Part shown: positions 7,381-16,258 of the stretch, piece after piece
How the letters are laid out: every line of letters begins with the position of its first letter
How positions within the stretch are numbered: the stretch's first letter is position 1
Assembly: GCA_029567325.1 (NCBI GenBank)
Contig: JAKQLF010000302.1
Coordinates: 1-32,057 of the forward strand
DNA from: Bacteroidota bacterium
GTDB lineage: Bacteria; Bacteroidota; Bacteroidia; Chitinophagales; Saprospiraceae
Length of the DNA: 32,057 bases
Direction of reading: 5' to 3'
Translations under genes and position numbers: made by a program
Notes under the pieces: model-generated
What the model was told of the DNA's origin: nothing
Seen by the model: only the letters and a program-made list of their open reading frames with translations
Database searches by the model: none

Positions 7381-9267
7381 TTATTTCTTATTTTTTGGAA
7401 TCGAAAACTCTATACTGCAGCCTTGATTTGATTTTGTATGAATTTGGAAAATGCCACCCAACTCTTTGGTTCTATTTTCCATGTTTTTTACTCCGTTTCC
7501 GGGAACAAAGCTTCCTAAATCAAAACCAGTTCCATCATCAAGGATATTGATTTTGAGGTATTTGTTATCGTCTGTCACTGACACTTTTATGTTTTGAGCA
7601 TTGGCATATTTAGCCGCATTATTTAAAGCTTCTTTCATTATCAGATATATATTGCTTCTTTGTTCTTGGTTTAGTTTGGTGTGTTCCAAAGGATCTAATT
7701 GTAAGGTCAAATTTATGCCCGTAGCCTCACTCAATTCCATGGCAAACCGCTCAATTCTGGAACGCAAATTTTCACCCTCCTTTTCAGAAGGTTTGATCAA
7801 CCAAACAATGTCACTCATTTTGTCTACCGTTTCTTTGGCGTTGACATTCATGATGTCCAATAATTTCTTGTTGGTAGGCGATGATTCTTGCTTGGATGCC
7901 ATTGCGCTGAGTAAATGGATGCTGCTCAAAGAACTACCAACTTCATCATGGAGATCTGCGGCTATTTTATTTCGGAGTTCCAATTGCTCCAATTTTTTCT
8001 TGAGTCGTAATCGATAGATATAAAATACAAAAGCCAATATTGCAGCCAAAGTCAGAAAAGCCAATAAGACAAAAGACAACCTTTGACGAGACAATTTCTC
8101 CTCCTTTATGATTCCCTCTTGCTCCAGAATCTTTATTTCCCGATCTTTGGTGTCCACATCAAATTTGGCCTGCATTGCTGAAATATCCTCATTGAATTGT
8201 AACCTTAAAATACTATCATTATAGGTTTTATTAAGTTTCAACATTTGTAGAGCGTCAACAGTATTTCCTGTTTTTTCATACGCTTCTGACAAAATATCAG
8301 AAACATTTACAATGGTGTTGAAGTCTTCATTTTCTTTTGCCAATTTTAAAGAGTTTTCACCAAAACTTATTGCTTTCTGAAGTTGTCCTTGTCTCAAAGA
8401 AACCCTGGCTATTGCCTCACCGGCAGCAGCAATTTGGCTAGTAATATCCTGGTCAACAGCATATTGCATAGCCTTTAATGCATGGGTTTCCGCCTTTCCA
8501 AAATTTCCCAATTCCAAATAAACATCTGTGAGATTAAAATGGTACATAAATAAATTGACATTATCTTGAAGCGCTTCAGCCACGTTTATGGCATCAAAAA
8601 AACTGGCTTCCGCCTTTTCTAGTTGGCCTATTTGTTTGTAGATATTTCCCTTGTTATTATTTATGATCGCAACCATTCTCTTATTGTCCAAAGTTTGGTA
8701 AAATTTGAGCGCCTTCTCATAATATTCCAATGCTTTTTCATATTGCTCTTGATAAAAATAAACAGAGCCTATGGTTTGAAGAATTCTTGCACGGCGATCA
8801 TCATTATTGGCCTCGTCTGCATATTTGAGCGCAGTATTACAATCTGTCAATGATTTTTGGAGCTCTTGCTTTTGCATGTATATATCTGCACGATTGAGAA
8901 AAGCCAGTGCAAGTCTATTGGGGTCCCCTACCTTTTGAGCATATAAAATGGCTTCATTAATATACACCAAAGCAGAATCCAATAATTCCAAAGAATTGAA
9001 ATTGGAAGCACAATTGAGTAAACAGCCTGCTGTCCCTTTATCAAAACCCAACTTTTTACTGAGGGCAATTCCGGCTTGCGCATATGAAACCGCTTCTTTT
9101 GGATTCTGGAGGTCAAGCAATCCAGAAAGCATGCGGTAAGTAATGACTTTATTGGTGTCCTCTTTTTGGATCAACAACAACTGTTTGAGTGAGTCAATAT
9201 CTTGACCTTTCAAGACTGAAAAGGCTGCCCAGAACAAAATAATCAGTGTCTCTTTTTGGTACTGCAT
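7381..9267 (-). CDS. TPR-containing membrane sensor histidine kinase (HisKA_3 type)
   Basis: A 628-residue protein: signal peptide (~1-21), then tetratricopeptide repeats to about residue 370 (such as 'ALEYYEKALKFYQTLDNKRMVAIINNNKGNIYKQIGQLEKAE' shortened here to its motifs AxxYYxKAL and GNIYxxxGxxxKA), a short coiled coil, one transmembrane helix near 394-418, and a NarL/LytS-like kinase core. The phospho-accepting His is H440 in ADLHDEVGSSLSSIHLLS. The HATPase domain shows the N-box 'MKEALNNAAKYA' (~543-554), G1 'DDGTGF' (~576) and G2 'GNGVKNMENR'. Periplasmic TPRs plus a HisKA_3 core is a common Bacteroidota layout. No response regulator is adjacent, so its partner lies elsewhere. The ligand is unknown. 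Confidence 0.92.
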   Translation of the reverse strand: MQYQKETLIILFWAAFSVLKGQDIDSLKQLLLIQKEDTNKVITYRMLSGLLDLQNPKEAVSYAQAGIALSKKLGFDKGTAGCLLNCASNFNSLELLDSALVYINEAILYAQKVGDPNRLALAFLNRADIYMQKQELQKSLTDCNTALKYADEANNDDRRARILQTIGSVYFYQEQYEKALEYYEKALKFYQTLDNKRMVAIINNNKGNIYKQIGQLEKAEASFFDAINVAEALQDNVNLFMYHFNLTDVYLELGNFGKAETHALKAMQYAVDQDITSQIAAAGEAIARVSLRQGQLQKAISFGENSLKLAKENEDFNTIVNVSDILSEAYEKTGNTVDALQMLKLNKTYNDSILRLQFNEDISAMQAKFDVDTKDREIKILEQEGIIKEEKLSRQRLSFVLLAFLTLAAILAFVFYIYRLRLKKKLEQLELRNKIAADLHDEVGSSLSSIHLLSAMASKQESSPTNKKLLDIMNVNAKETVDKMSDIVWLIKPSEKEGENLRSRIERFAMELSEATGINLTLQLDPLEHTKLNQEQRSNIYLIMKEALNNAAKYANAQNIKVSVTDDNKYLKINILDDGTGFDLGSFVPGNGVKNMENRTKELGGIFQIHTKSNQGCSIEFSIPKNKK

Positions 9268-9306
9268 ATTCCTAAAAAAGTTAGCTTAATAAATTAGGAT
9301 ACATTC

Positions 9307-9314
9307 CAAATGTA
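9307..9314 (-). promoter_or_regulatory. Candidate promoter (-7 TACATTTG) for the TPR histidine kinase
   Basis: On the minus strand TACATTTG matches the Bacteroidota -7 consensus TAnnTTTG. A TTTG lies 22 bp upstream (9337-9340), slightly further than the usual 19-21. The implied transcript starts about 34 nt before the kinase ATG. Confidence 0.5.
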
Positions 9315-9386
9315 AGAAAATCAATCATCTATGATGCAAAAAATTGCGATTTGTAGATTTTGCCGGAATACTTTGTAAAAAAGGCG

Positions 9387-9493
9387 CCCAGAGATGTTAT
9401 TTTTTAACAATTGAATCAAATTCTTACACCTAAGAACCGAATTCTAATAGAAATTTGTACGTAGAAATTAAATTTTTAAAATAAATCTCTGGG
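9387..9493. repeat. Imperfect palindrome (~107 bp)
   Basis: CCCAGAGAT (9387-9395) pairs with ATCTCTGGG (9485-9493). The homology continues inward through TTATTTT...AACAATT against AAATTTAATTTC-like sequence, to a central GAATTC near 9439-9444. It lies between def (stop 9534) and the histidine-kinase promoter. It could be a long 3' hairpin of the ruvX-def transcript or a small palindromic element. Confidence 0.5.
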
Positions 9494-9533
9494 ACTTTAT
9501 TTGAGCACTTTTTAAGATCGAATAAATTTTTCG

Positions 9534-10088
9534 CTATTTGCCGAATCTCATTCTATAGTCAGAGCTAATTTTCCCTTTACGAATATTTTCTAATTTTCGG
9601 CCCAATAGTCTTTTCTTGAGGGGATTGATTTTTTCTATAAATAACTTTCCCTCAATGTGATCATATTCGTGTTGGATGACTCGCGCATTCATACCATCAT
9701 AAGTTTCTGTATGGACCACAAATTGCTCATCTTGGTATCTAATGAGAATTTTGGGTTGTCTCATCACATCAGCATGAATATCTGGTATACTCAGACAGCC
9801 TTCTTCATATGCCCACTCCTCACCACTTTCTTCTAAAATCTCTGCATTGATGAATATCTTTTTGATACCTTTTCCTTCTGTGCCTTCTTTTTCAACTTGT
9901 ACAGTATCCACTATAAATATCCTGATGGCATGGCCTACTTGATGTGCGGCAAGCCCAACACCCTTGGCAAAGTACATGGTTTCCCACATGCTCTCAATGA
10001 ATTCTTTTAGTTCAGGATAATCCTGATCAATCTCAACGCCAACTTTTTTCAATACTTCGTGGCCGTATGCATAAATGGGTAAAACCAT
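9534..10088 (-). CDS. def: Peptide deformylase
   Basis: 184 residues, the normal length. It removes the N-terminal formyl group from nascent proteins. All three family motifs are present: GVGLAAHQ (43-50), EGCLS (96-100, metal-binding Cys98) and QHEYDH (139-144, His140, Glu141 and His144). The start at 10088 gives the standard 'MVLPIYAYGHEVLKK' N-terminus. It follows ruvX with a 2-bp gap, so the two form an operon. Confidence 0.97.
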   Translation of the reverse strand: MVLPIYAYGHEVLKKVGVEIDQDYPELKEFIESMWETMYFAKGVGLAAHQVGHAIRIFIVDTVQVEKEGTEGKGIKKIFINAEILEESGEEWAYEEGCLSIPDIHADVMRQPKILIRYQDEQFVVHTETYDGMNARVIQHEYDHIEGKLFIEKINPLKKRLLGRKLENIRKGKISSDYRMRFGK

Positions 10089-10090
10089 CT

Positions 10091-10501
10091 CTAAATATGT
10101 TTTAAAAATCTTTGTAATATCAACACTGCACTGATTTTATCTACCAGTGATTTATCTCTTCTTTTCTTCTTTTTGGTCCCTGAAAAAAGGATTATTTCTT
10201 TGGCGTGGGTAGAGGTGTAAGATTCGTCTTCAAACTCAATGGGTAATAAAGGATATTTCTTATTTAAATGTTCAACCAGCTTATCGATTTCTGGTTTGAT
10301 CGAGGTAAAATTTCCATCCTTATGAGTTGGCAAACCAATCACCATTTGCTCCACTTCCTCTTTTAAAAAATAGGCATCAATGAAATCTCGTAACTTAATA
10401 GTTTCTACCGTTTCCAATCCGGTCACTATGATTTGCAACGGGTCGGTCACAGCAATACCTGTTCTTTTGCTGCCATAATCCAATCCCATTATTCTTGCCA
10501 C
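10091..10501 (-). CDS. ruvX: Putative pre-16S rRNA nuclease / Holliday junction resolvase-like protein YqgF/RuvX
   Basis: 136 residues with the RNase H-like fold. It starts MARIMGLDYGSKRTGIAV (catalytic Asp8) and carries MVIGLPTHKDG, an acidic 'FEDESYTS' strand and a C-terminal 'DKISAVLILQRFL' with the third acidic residue. The start codon is GTG at 10501; it is preferred over the internal ATG at 10489 because RuvX proteins nearly always begin with a few residues before the (G/A)LDYG strand. Homologues process the 16S rRNA 5' end. It is cotranscribed with def. Confidence 0.93.
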   Translation of the reverse strand: MARIMGLDYGSKRTGIAVTDPLQIIVTGLETVETIKLRDFIDAYFLKEEVEQMVIGLPTHKDGNFTSIKPEIDKLVEHLNKKYPLLPIEFEDESYTSTHAKEIILFSGTKKKKRRDKSLVDKISAVLILQRFLKHI

Positions 10502-10776
10502 TTATTTGATTTATATTAAATAAAGCGCAAAGAAACTAATAATCTTTGTAATAACCTGAATTCAATAATTGCTTCCTGCGCATTCGAATATCTATAAGAA
10601 TTGGGTTTAAAGGTTCATTTTCAGATTTCAGTTGTCGCTTTCGTTATAAAAAGTTGTTTCCTTAAGCATAAAGTTGAAACTTTATTTCTGTTGAAATAAC
10701 AAATCAGAAAGAATTAGAGTAAGGCTCATTTAGAAAGCTATGTGCTTTTACTGTAGTCAATGGAGCCAAGCTTACC

Positions 10777-10784
10777 TACCTTTG
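10777..10784 (+). promoter_or_regulatory. Orphan -7 box TACCTTTG
   Basis: Matches TAnnTTTG. It sits in AAGCTTACC-TACCTTTGCGT, which resembles AAGCTTACCTTTGCGT upstream of thiL (12753-12760). No CDS follows for 252 bp, so it would give the amylase a long leader or drive a small RNA. No -33 element is evident. Confidence 0.3.
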
Positions 10785-10841
10785 CGTTTATTCTGTATCA
10801 TAATTGGATGTCTTATTCGGATGGTACCTGTTTAAAGTGTG

Positions 10842-10889
10842 GACCACTGATTGCTGATGATCGCTAAAAACTGACCACTGATAGCTGAT
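10842..10889. repeat. Direct repeat of a 17-mer, 31-bp spacing
   Basis: GACCACTGATTGCTGAT (10842-10858) and GACCACTGATAGCTGAT (10873-10889) differ at one base. The linking sequence has CTAAAAACTGACC, related to the ends of repeats A and B (CTGAAAACTGA). It is probably a degenerate member of the same family. Confidence 0.6.
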
Positions 10890-11035
10890 CACTGCAAAAT
10901 TACTTCCAATCCACTATCAAAAAAACCGTGTATTTTTGTAAGTATTCCTCTGGAGTTATATCTTCGTGTCAAATTAACACTAATAGAAGTATTTTTATTG
11001 GGTTTCTTTATTCATTAATAGTCAAATCGTAGATC

Positions 11036-12682
11036 ATGGTCCGAAAAATCATCCTTTCTTTCCTCGTTATTTTTCTGGTTGCTTGTGGTAATAAGGAAAA
11101 TCAAACCGTGCAGGCAGACTTACCTTTTATGTGGGAAAATGCTACCGTTTATTTTTTAATGACGGATCGATTCAACAACGGAGACCCGACGAATGATTTT
11201 AAACATCCTGCAGGTCAGGATCCAGCACCCTATCGCGGGTTTATGGGAGGTGACATCAAGGGAGTTACTGCAAAAATAAAAGATGGGTATTTCGATTCTT
11301 TGGGTATAAATGCAATTTGGACTACACCTGTGGTTGAGAATGTAGAAGGTTCTGTGGATGAAGGTACTGGAAGGTCTTACGGCTTTCATGGATATTGGAC
11401 CAAAGATTGGACGATGATAGATCCTCGTCTGGGTACAGCAGCTGATTTCAAAGAAATGGTGGATGAAGCTCACAAACACAACATCAAAATCATCGTAGAC
11501 GTAGTTTTAAACCATACAGGACCTGTAACAGAACTAGATCAAGAATGGCCAAAAGAGTGGGTAAGAACAAGCCCACAATGTGTTTATAAAGATATGAATT
11601 CGACCATTTCATGCACATTGGTCAAAAATTTGCCTGACATTAGGACTGAAGACGACAGTACAGCTGTGATGTTGCCAGAATTTCTCATCAAAAAGTGGCA
11701 AAATGAAGGTCGATATGAAAAAGAAATTGCTGAATTAGATGCATTTTTTACCAACACTGGCTATACAAGAAGTAGTCAAAATTACATCATTAAATGGCTG
11801 ATTGACTTCATCAAGGAATATGGAGTTGATGGCTTCAGGGTGGATACAGCAAAACACGTTGAAGGTTATGTTTGGCAGAAACTATGGGACCAAGCCAAAG
11901 CTGCCTTTGAACAGCACAAAAAAAATAATCCTGCAGCTTTTAAAGATGATTTGGAATTTTATATGGTAGGAGAAGTTTACAATTATGGTTTGGCAAATGG
12001 GCCTTTATATGATTATGGAGATCGAAAGGTAAACTTCTATGAAAGCGGATTAAACTCTATGATCAATTTTGATTTCAAATATGATGCGATAATGGCTTAT
12101 AACACCATGCATGAAAAATATGACAGCATTTTGTCAAGTCCAGAAATGCAGGGGAAATGGTTGCTCAATTATTTGAGCTCTCACGATGATGGTGCTCCAT
12201 TTGATCCAAAAAGAGAAAAAACTTATGAAAGCGCTAATAGGCTTTTACTCAATCGTGGAGCAGCACAAATTTATTATGGAGAAGAAACTGCCAGAAGTTT
12301 GACTGTCAAGGCTGAAGGAGATGCAGTATTGCGCTCTTACATGAATTGGGAAGATTTGAATAAGGTCGAAACACAAGACCTGCATAAACATTTTCAAAAA
12401 TTGGGCACTTTCAGAAAAAAACACCCTGCTTTAGGAGCTGGCAAACATACTACCCTCAAGGAATTGCCATACACTTTCTCAAGATCTTGGACAAACGGCA
12501 ACCTAAATGATGCCGTTGTTGTTTGTATTGGATGTTCTAAAGGTCCGAAATCCATTGATGTAAGTAGTGCGTTTACCGATGGCATGGAAGTTACAGATCA
12601 CTACTCTGGTTTATCTGGTAAAGTCAAAAAGGGAGTAGTTACGATTGACTCTCCATATGACATGGTTTTATTGGGTTTATAG
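11036..12682 (+). CDS. GH13 alpha-amylase-family glycoside hydrolase, lipoprotein
   Basis: 548 residues. The N-terminus MVRKIILSFLVIFLVACGN is a lipoprotein signal with Cys17, so the enzyme is membrane-anchored and probably periplasmic. The (beta/alpha)8 barrel has all four GH13 regions: DVVLNH (~155-160), GFRVDTAKH (266-274, nucleophile Asp270), MVGEVYN (acid/base Glu313) and SSHDD (H383, D384). 'FHGYWTKDWTMIDPRLGT' is reminiscent of MalS-type periplasmic alpha-amylases. A C-terminal beta domain ends at 548. The substrate is likely alpha-1,4-glucans or malto-oligosaccharides; no SusC/SusD partner is nearby, so this is not a classical PUL. No convincing terminator follows. Confidence 0.92.
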   Translation: MVRKIILSFLVIFLVACGNKENQTVQADLPFMWENATVYFLMTDRFNNGDPTNDFKHPAGQDPAPYRGFMGGDIKGVTAKIKDGYFDSLGINAIWTTPVVENVEGSVDEGTGRSYGFHGYWTKDWTMIDPRLGTAADFKEMVDEAHKHNIKIIVDVVLNHTGPVTELDQEWPKEWVRTSPQCVYKDMNSTISCTLVKNLPDIRTEDDSTAVMLPEFLIKKWQNEGRYEKEIAELDAFFTNTGYTRSSQNYIIKWLIDFIKEYGVDGFRVDTAKHVEGYVWQKLWDQAKAAFEQHKKNNPAAFKDDLEFYMVGEVYNYGLANGPLYDYGDRKVNFYESGLNSMINFDFKYDAIMAYNTMHEKYDSILSSPEMQGKWLLNYLSSHDDGAPFDPKREKTYESANRLLLNRGAAQIYYGEETARSLTVKAEGDAVLRSYMNWEDLNKVETQDLHKHFQKLGTFRKKHPALGAGKHTTLKELPYTFSRSWTNGNLNDAVVVCIGCSKGPKSIDVSSAFTDGMEVTDHYSGLSGKVKKGVVTIDSPYDMVLLGL

Positions 12683-12752
12683 TTTTATAAAATTCTGGCT
12701 GGCCATTATAGCTGTAAGTGATCATGTCAGAATTAAACTCGGGAAATAAGCT

Positions 12753-12760
12753 TACCTTTG
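12753..12760 (+). promoter_or_regulatory. Candidate promoter (-7 TACCTTTG) for thiL operon
   Basis: TACCTTTG fits TAnnTTTG and would start RNA about 15 nt before the TTG start of thiL, supporting that start. No clear TTG at -33. Confidence 0.5.
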
Positions 12761-12781
12761 CGTCCATAAATTAAAAACGTT

Positions 12782-13828
12782 TTGGAAGATAGCACTCAAT
12801 TTAAACGCACGGATATCAATGAACTTGGTGAGTTTACACTCATCGACCACCTCACTTTTGATGCAATTCTCAAACAACCATCAACCATCAAAGGCATTGG
12901 TGATGACGCAGCAGTGATCGATGCGGGTGACCACTTTACGTTGGTCTCTACAGACATGCTTGTTGAAGGCATTCATTTTGACCTCGCATATACACCACTC
13001 AAACACCTTGGATACAAATCTGTCATTGTCAACTTATCTGACATTTATGCAATGAATGGTATTCCAACTCAGATCACAGTATCCATTGCAATCAGTAATC
13101 GTTTTTCAGTAGAAGCTTTGGAAGAACTTTATGCTGGCATCCATTTGGCTTGCGACTTGTACAATGTTGATTTGGTAGGAGGGGACACGACTTCTTCTCA
13201 AAAAGGACTCATCATCAGCATCACTGCCATCGGTGAAGTCGAAAAAACAAAAGTAGTTTACAGAAGTGGAGCCAACATAGGAGATATTGCTTGTGTGACT
13301 GGTAGCCTTGGTGGTGCTTATCTCGGCCTCCAAATGTTGGAAAGAGAAAAACAAATTTACCAGGAACATCCCAGCGTACAACCACAACTAGAGGGTCATG
13401 AATACCTGATCGGTCGATTGTTGAAACCTGAAGCAAGAAAAGATGCCATTGCCTATTTTGAGGAAAATAACGTCATTCCTTCATCTATGATTGATGTGTC
13501 CGATGGTCTGTCGTCCGAACTTTTTCACCTTGCCAGACAATCTGGTGTAGGCTTTATCATTGACGAAGACATGGTTCCCATGCACATCGATACTAAAAAG
13601 TTGGCAATAGACTTTGGAATTGACCCAATCACTTGTGCGCTTCACAGCGGTGAGGATTATGAATTGCTTTTTACAATCAAAGAAAAAGACCTGGAAGCCA
13701 TCCGTATGATGCCCGATGTTGCCATCATTGGTGAAGTAGTTTCTGGTTCTGAAGGCATACACCTCAGAACAAACTCAGGCAAAAAGCATGCACTTTCAGC
13801 CCAAGGTTGGAAGCATTTTGAAAGATGA
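12782..13828 (+). CDS. thiL: Thiamine-monophosphate kinase
   Basis: 348 residues. It phosphorylates thiamine phosphate to thiamine diphosphate, the last step of the pathway. Motifs: GIGDDAAVI (~38-46), STDMLVEGIHFD (~56-67), NLSDIYAMNG, GGDTTSS, and later 'IDVSDGLSSEL' and 'HSGEDYELLF'. The start codon is TTG at 12782; no ATG lies near it, and the family N-terminus (RTDINELGEFTLIDHL) requires this region. The stop overlaps the next gene's start as ATGA, so it heads a thiL-GT2-rsmG operon. Other thiamine genes are not in the window. Confidence 0.95.
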   Translation: MEDSTQFKRTDINELGEFTLIDHLTFDAILKQPSTIKGIGDDAAVIDAGDHFTLVSTDMLVEGIHFDLAYTPLKHLGYKSVIVNLSDIYAMNGIPTQITVSIAISNRFSVEALEELYAGIHLACDLYNVDLVGGDTTSSQKGLIISITAIGEVEKTKVVYRSGANIGDIACVTGSLGGAYLGLQMLEREKQIYQEHPSVQPQLEGHEYLIGRLLKPEARKDAIAYFEENNVIPSSMIDVSDGLSSELFHLARQSGVGFIIDEDMVPMHIDTKKLAIDFGIDPITCALHSGEDYELLFTIKEKDLEAIRMMPDVAIIGEVVSGSEGIHLRTNSGKKHALSAQGWKHFER

Positions 13829-14904
13829 TTTTCACGATTGCCTTTTTCATGATTGCAATCATCAGATGCCTTTTTTGGTTTCAATTCTTTAGCAACTTCC
13901 GCAAAGTGCCCGTTAATACTTCGGTGTCGGGTAAACTGCCGGGTGTTTCAGTAATTGTGGTGGTAAAAAACGAATATTTGCACTTACAAAAATTGTTACC
14001 TGCCTTGCTTTCGCAGAAATATTCCAACTTTGAAATCATCATTGTAGACGATTTTTCCACTGATGAATCTTTTGCATTTTTGAAAAGTTTTGAAGATGAA
14101 AGGTTGACTTTAATAAAGTGTGATAAAGATTTGCCCGGTAAAAAATATGCGCTATCTCAAGCAATTGACAAAGCCAACAATGAGCTCATTTTATTGACTG
14201 ATGGCGATTGTCTTCCCGCCAGTGATGAATGGATTGAGAAAATGGTAACATCAATGAATGACCAAACTGAGATCGTCTTGGGCTTTGGTTTGATGGAAAA
14301 AAAAGTGACACTTTCAGCTTTATTGAGTAGGTACGATGCCCTATCAACGGCTACCTTGTATGGTTCAGCCGCAAATATTGGTTTACCCTATATGGGTGTT
14401 GGTCGCAATTTATTGTATTCCAAAAGGATTTACCAAAAAGTAGGAGGATATGAAAAACATGCAAGCCTTCCTTCTGGAGATGACGATTTACAAATACAAG
14501 CGATGGCAAATAATACCAATACCACTTTATGCCTAGATAGTCAAGGATTTACCTACACCGAGCCAAAAACATCCTTCAAAGACTGGTTTAAACAGAAGAT
14601 GAGGCATGTCTCTGTGGCTCATGCGTACAAAGAGACCGTCAAGAATTACCTTATTTTGTATGCCTTGATACACCTTGGATTTATTTATACGGGTTTAATT
14701 TCTTTGTATTTTTCTCCCCTATTGACAGTAGCAATCTTCGTATTTTTCTATATTTTAGTATTGCCCATCAACATTAAAAATTATACTCTTTTACGAGAAC
14801 AAAGGCTAGCTTACTTTTTTCCGCTGGCAGATATTACCTTTGCCTTCTTAAATCCGCTTATACTCATGCTTGCTCAAACATCAAAACCTGGCAAATGGAA
14901 GTAA
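13825..14904 (+). CDS. Family 2 glycosyltransferase, membrane-associated
   Basis: 359 residues. One N-terminal TM (~1-20), then a GT-A core: 'VSVIVVVKNE', 'QKYSNFEIIIVDDFSTDES', LLTDGDCLP (the DxD-like metal site), and GDDDLQIQ (catalytic acid region). 'QKMRHVS' sits at the QxxRW position of processive GT2 enzymes but ends in His rather than Trp. Two or more C-terminal TM helices (~270-345) follow. It probably adds a sugar to a lipid or envelope polysaccharide; the acceptor is unknown. The start overlaps thiL by 4 bp and the end overlaps rsmG by 10 bp. Confidence 0.9.
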   Translation: MIFTIAFFMIAIIRCLFWFQFFSNFRKVPVNTSVSGKLPGVSVIVVVKNEYLHLQKLLPALLSQKYSNFEIIIVDDFSTDESFAFLKSFEDERLTLIKCDKDLPGKKYALSQAIDKANNELILLTDGDCLPASDEWIEKMVTSMNDQTEIVLGFGLMEKKVTLSALLSRYDALSTATLYGSAANIGLPYMGVGRNLLYSKRIYQKVGGYEKHASLPSGDDDLQIQAMANNTNTTLCLDSQGFTYTEPKTSFKDWFKQKMRHVSVAHAYKETVKNYLILYALIHLGFIYTGLISLYFSPLLTVAIFVFFYILVLPINIKNYTLLREQRLAYFFPLADITFAFLNPLILMLAQTSKPGKWK

Positions 14905-15521
14905 TTAAAAAATATTTTACCCTTACAGATACACAAGAAAGTCAGTTTGCCGGTCTATATGATTTGTACACAGAATGGAATTCAAAAATAAATGTCATCA
15001 GCAGGAAGGACATAGAAAATTTGTACATCAATCACGTTTTACATTCTTTGGCCATCGCAAAATATATACAATTCAAGCCAGGTTCTCACATCCTTGATCT
15101 AGGCACAGGCGGTGGATTTCCAGGAATACCCCTTGCCATCATGTTCCCAGATTCTACTTTTTTATTGGCAGATTCCATCAATAAAAAACTAAATGTAGTT
15201 GAAGAAGTTGTGCTCGGCACAGGCCTCACGAATGTGAAGACACGACACACAAGGGCAGAAGAAATCCGAAAAGAGCAGTTTGATTTTGTGGTAACCAGAG
15301 CAGTGGCTTCAGCCGATAAGTTGAAGTTTTGGACCCAAAATCTGGTCAAACAGAAACACATCAATGCACTTCCCAATGGCCTGATCGCTTTAAAAGGAAG
15401 CAACATCAAGGATGAATTGGGCTTTTTGGGAAAGAAAGCTTACTATGAATTGGTGCCTATTTCTGATTATTTTTCAGAACCGTTTTTTGTAGAAAAGAGC
15501 ATCTTGTATTTGCAGGATTAA
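14895..15521 (+). CDS. rsmG: 16S rRNA (guanine527-N7)-methyltransferase
   Basis: 208 residues, normal for RsmG/GidB. It methylates G527 of 16S rRNA using S-adenosylmethionine. The SAM site is 'ILDLGTGGGFPGIPLAI' (~66-82). 'WNSKINVISRKD' near residue 28 and 'VVTRAVAS' further on are typical of the family. The start overlaps the upstream glycosyltransferase by 10 bp. It converges on pdeM with 20 bp between stops; no terminator hairpin fits there. Confidence 0.96.
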   Translation: MEVIKKYFTLTDTQESQFAGLYDLYTEWNSKINVISRKDIENLYINHVLHSLAIAKYIQFKPGSHILDLGTGGGFPGIPLAIMFPDSTFLLADSINKKLNVVEEVVLGTGLTNVKTRHTRAEEIRKEQFDFVVTRAVASADKLKFWTQNLVKQKHINALPNGLIALKGSNIKDELGFLGKKAYYELVPISDYFSEPFFVEKSILYLQD

Positions 15522-15541
15522 TTTCTTGAGAAACCTTGAAG

Positions 15542-16258
15542 TCACACTTCGATCAGTGCTTTTGCTGTTATGGCAAATATTCTGTCATCTTCCAATTTTT
15601 TCATGGTAGCCAATCCTGTAAATTTACCAAAAGCAGGCATTACGCCTTTCTCTTTACCAAAATAAAAGCAGGGCAGTTTGAGATGCTGTCTTCCCTTACC
15701 CCTTAAAACAACCCCAGGATGGATATGTCCGTGAATGTTGTATTGGCCCGGCCCTACCAATTCAGATTCGTGACTTAAAACAATTGACCCTACAACCAAT
15801 TTATCAACCAATTCAATAGACGCAATCGAGTAACAGTCCTTGCGCAAAATATCGTGATTTCCAACCGTCAGTACAAACCTTATATGGTTAAACGATGCCA
15901 AAGTTGAACAAAATAAATTCCATGCATCATTGTAATCGGAATGAAAAAGATCACCAAGAAATACACAAACATCTGGTCGAACAATGTTTAAAAGAGTTGC
16001 CAATTTTTCATTATCATTCTGGTCCAAGCCAGGAGGAACAGCAATACCATTTTTCCTGAAATGATCCATTTTACCAAAATGAAGGTCGGAAATAACCAAA
16101 ACGTTGTAGTCGACAAAGTATAAATATTTATCTAGGTGAATGCTCAGTTTTTCACCCGCAATTTCTAATAAAATCCCATCTATAGTCTCTGCAATTGTCT
16201 CTTTCAAAGGAATAAAATTATGATTCTTCTGCCATGATAAACGGATAAAATACCTCAT
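15542..16258 (-). CDS. pdeM: PdeM-like metallophosphoesterase / DNA-repair endonuclease
   Basis: 238 residues from the ATG, with calcineurin-like phosphoesterase motifs: VISDLHFGK (Asp, His), FLGDLFHS (Asp), TVGNHDIL (Asn-His-Asp), LSHE and HGHIHPG. The lead-in 'GEKLSIHLDKYLYFVDYNVL' matches the PdeM family, usually the last gene of the Lhr-Lig-Exo-PdeM repair cluster; no helicase, ligase or exonuclease is beside it here. The ATG at 16258 overlaps the upstream glycosyltransferase by 41 bp. A TTG at 16207, 10 nt after that gene's stop, would also work and yield a more family-like N-terminus. The partnership with a GT4 gene is probably only positional. Confidence 0.85.
   Translation of the reverse strand: MRYFIRLSWQKNHNFIPLKETIAETIDGILLEIAGEKLSIHLDKYLYFVDYNVLVISDLHFGKMDHFRKNGIAVPPGLDQNDNEKLATLLNIVRPDVCVFLGDLFHSDYNDAWNLFCSTLASFNHIRFVLTVGNHDILRKDCYSIASIELVDKLVVGSIVLSHESELVGPGQYNIHGHIHPGVVLRGKGRQHLKLPCFYFGKEKGVMPAFGKFTGLATMKKLEDDRIFAITAKALIEV

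Larger units (their letters stand above)
10502..11035. other. 534-bp divergent intergenic region
   Basis: No supportable gene. It separates ruvX-def (-) from the amylase (+). It contains a perfect TAnnTTTG box (TACCTTTG, 10777-10784) followed by nothing coding for ~250 bp, a 31-bp-spaced direct repeat (10842-10889), and a second TAnnTTTG match (TATTTTTG, 10931-10938) closer to the amylase. Neither box has a clear TTG at the -33 position. Confidence 0.55.

Noticed and set aside
11036-12682. Polysaccharide utilisation locus around the amylase
   Set aside because: No SusC/SusD pair, other glycosidase or regulator is adjacent.
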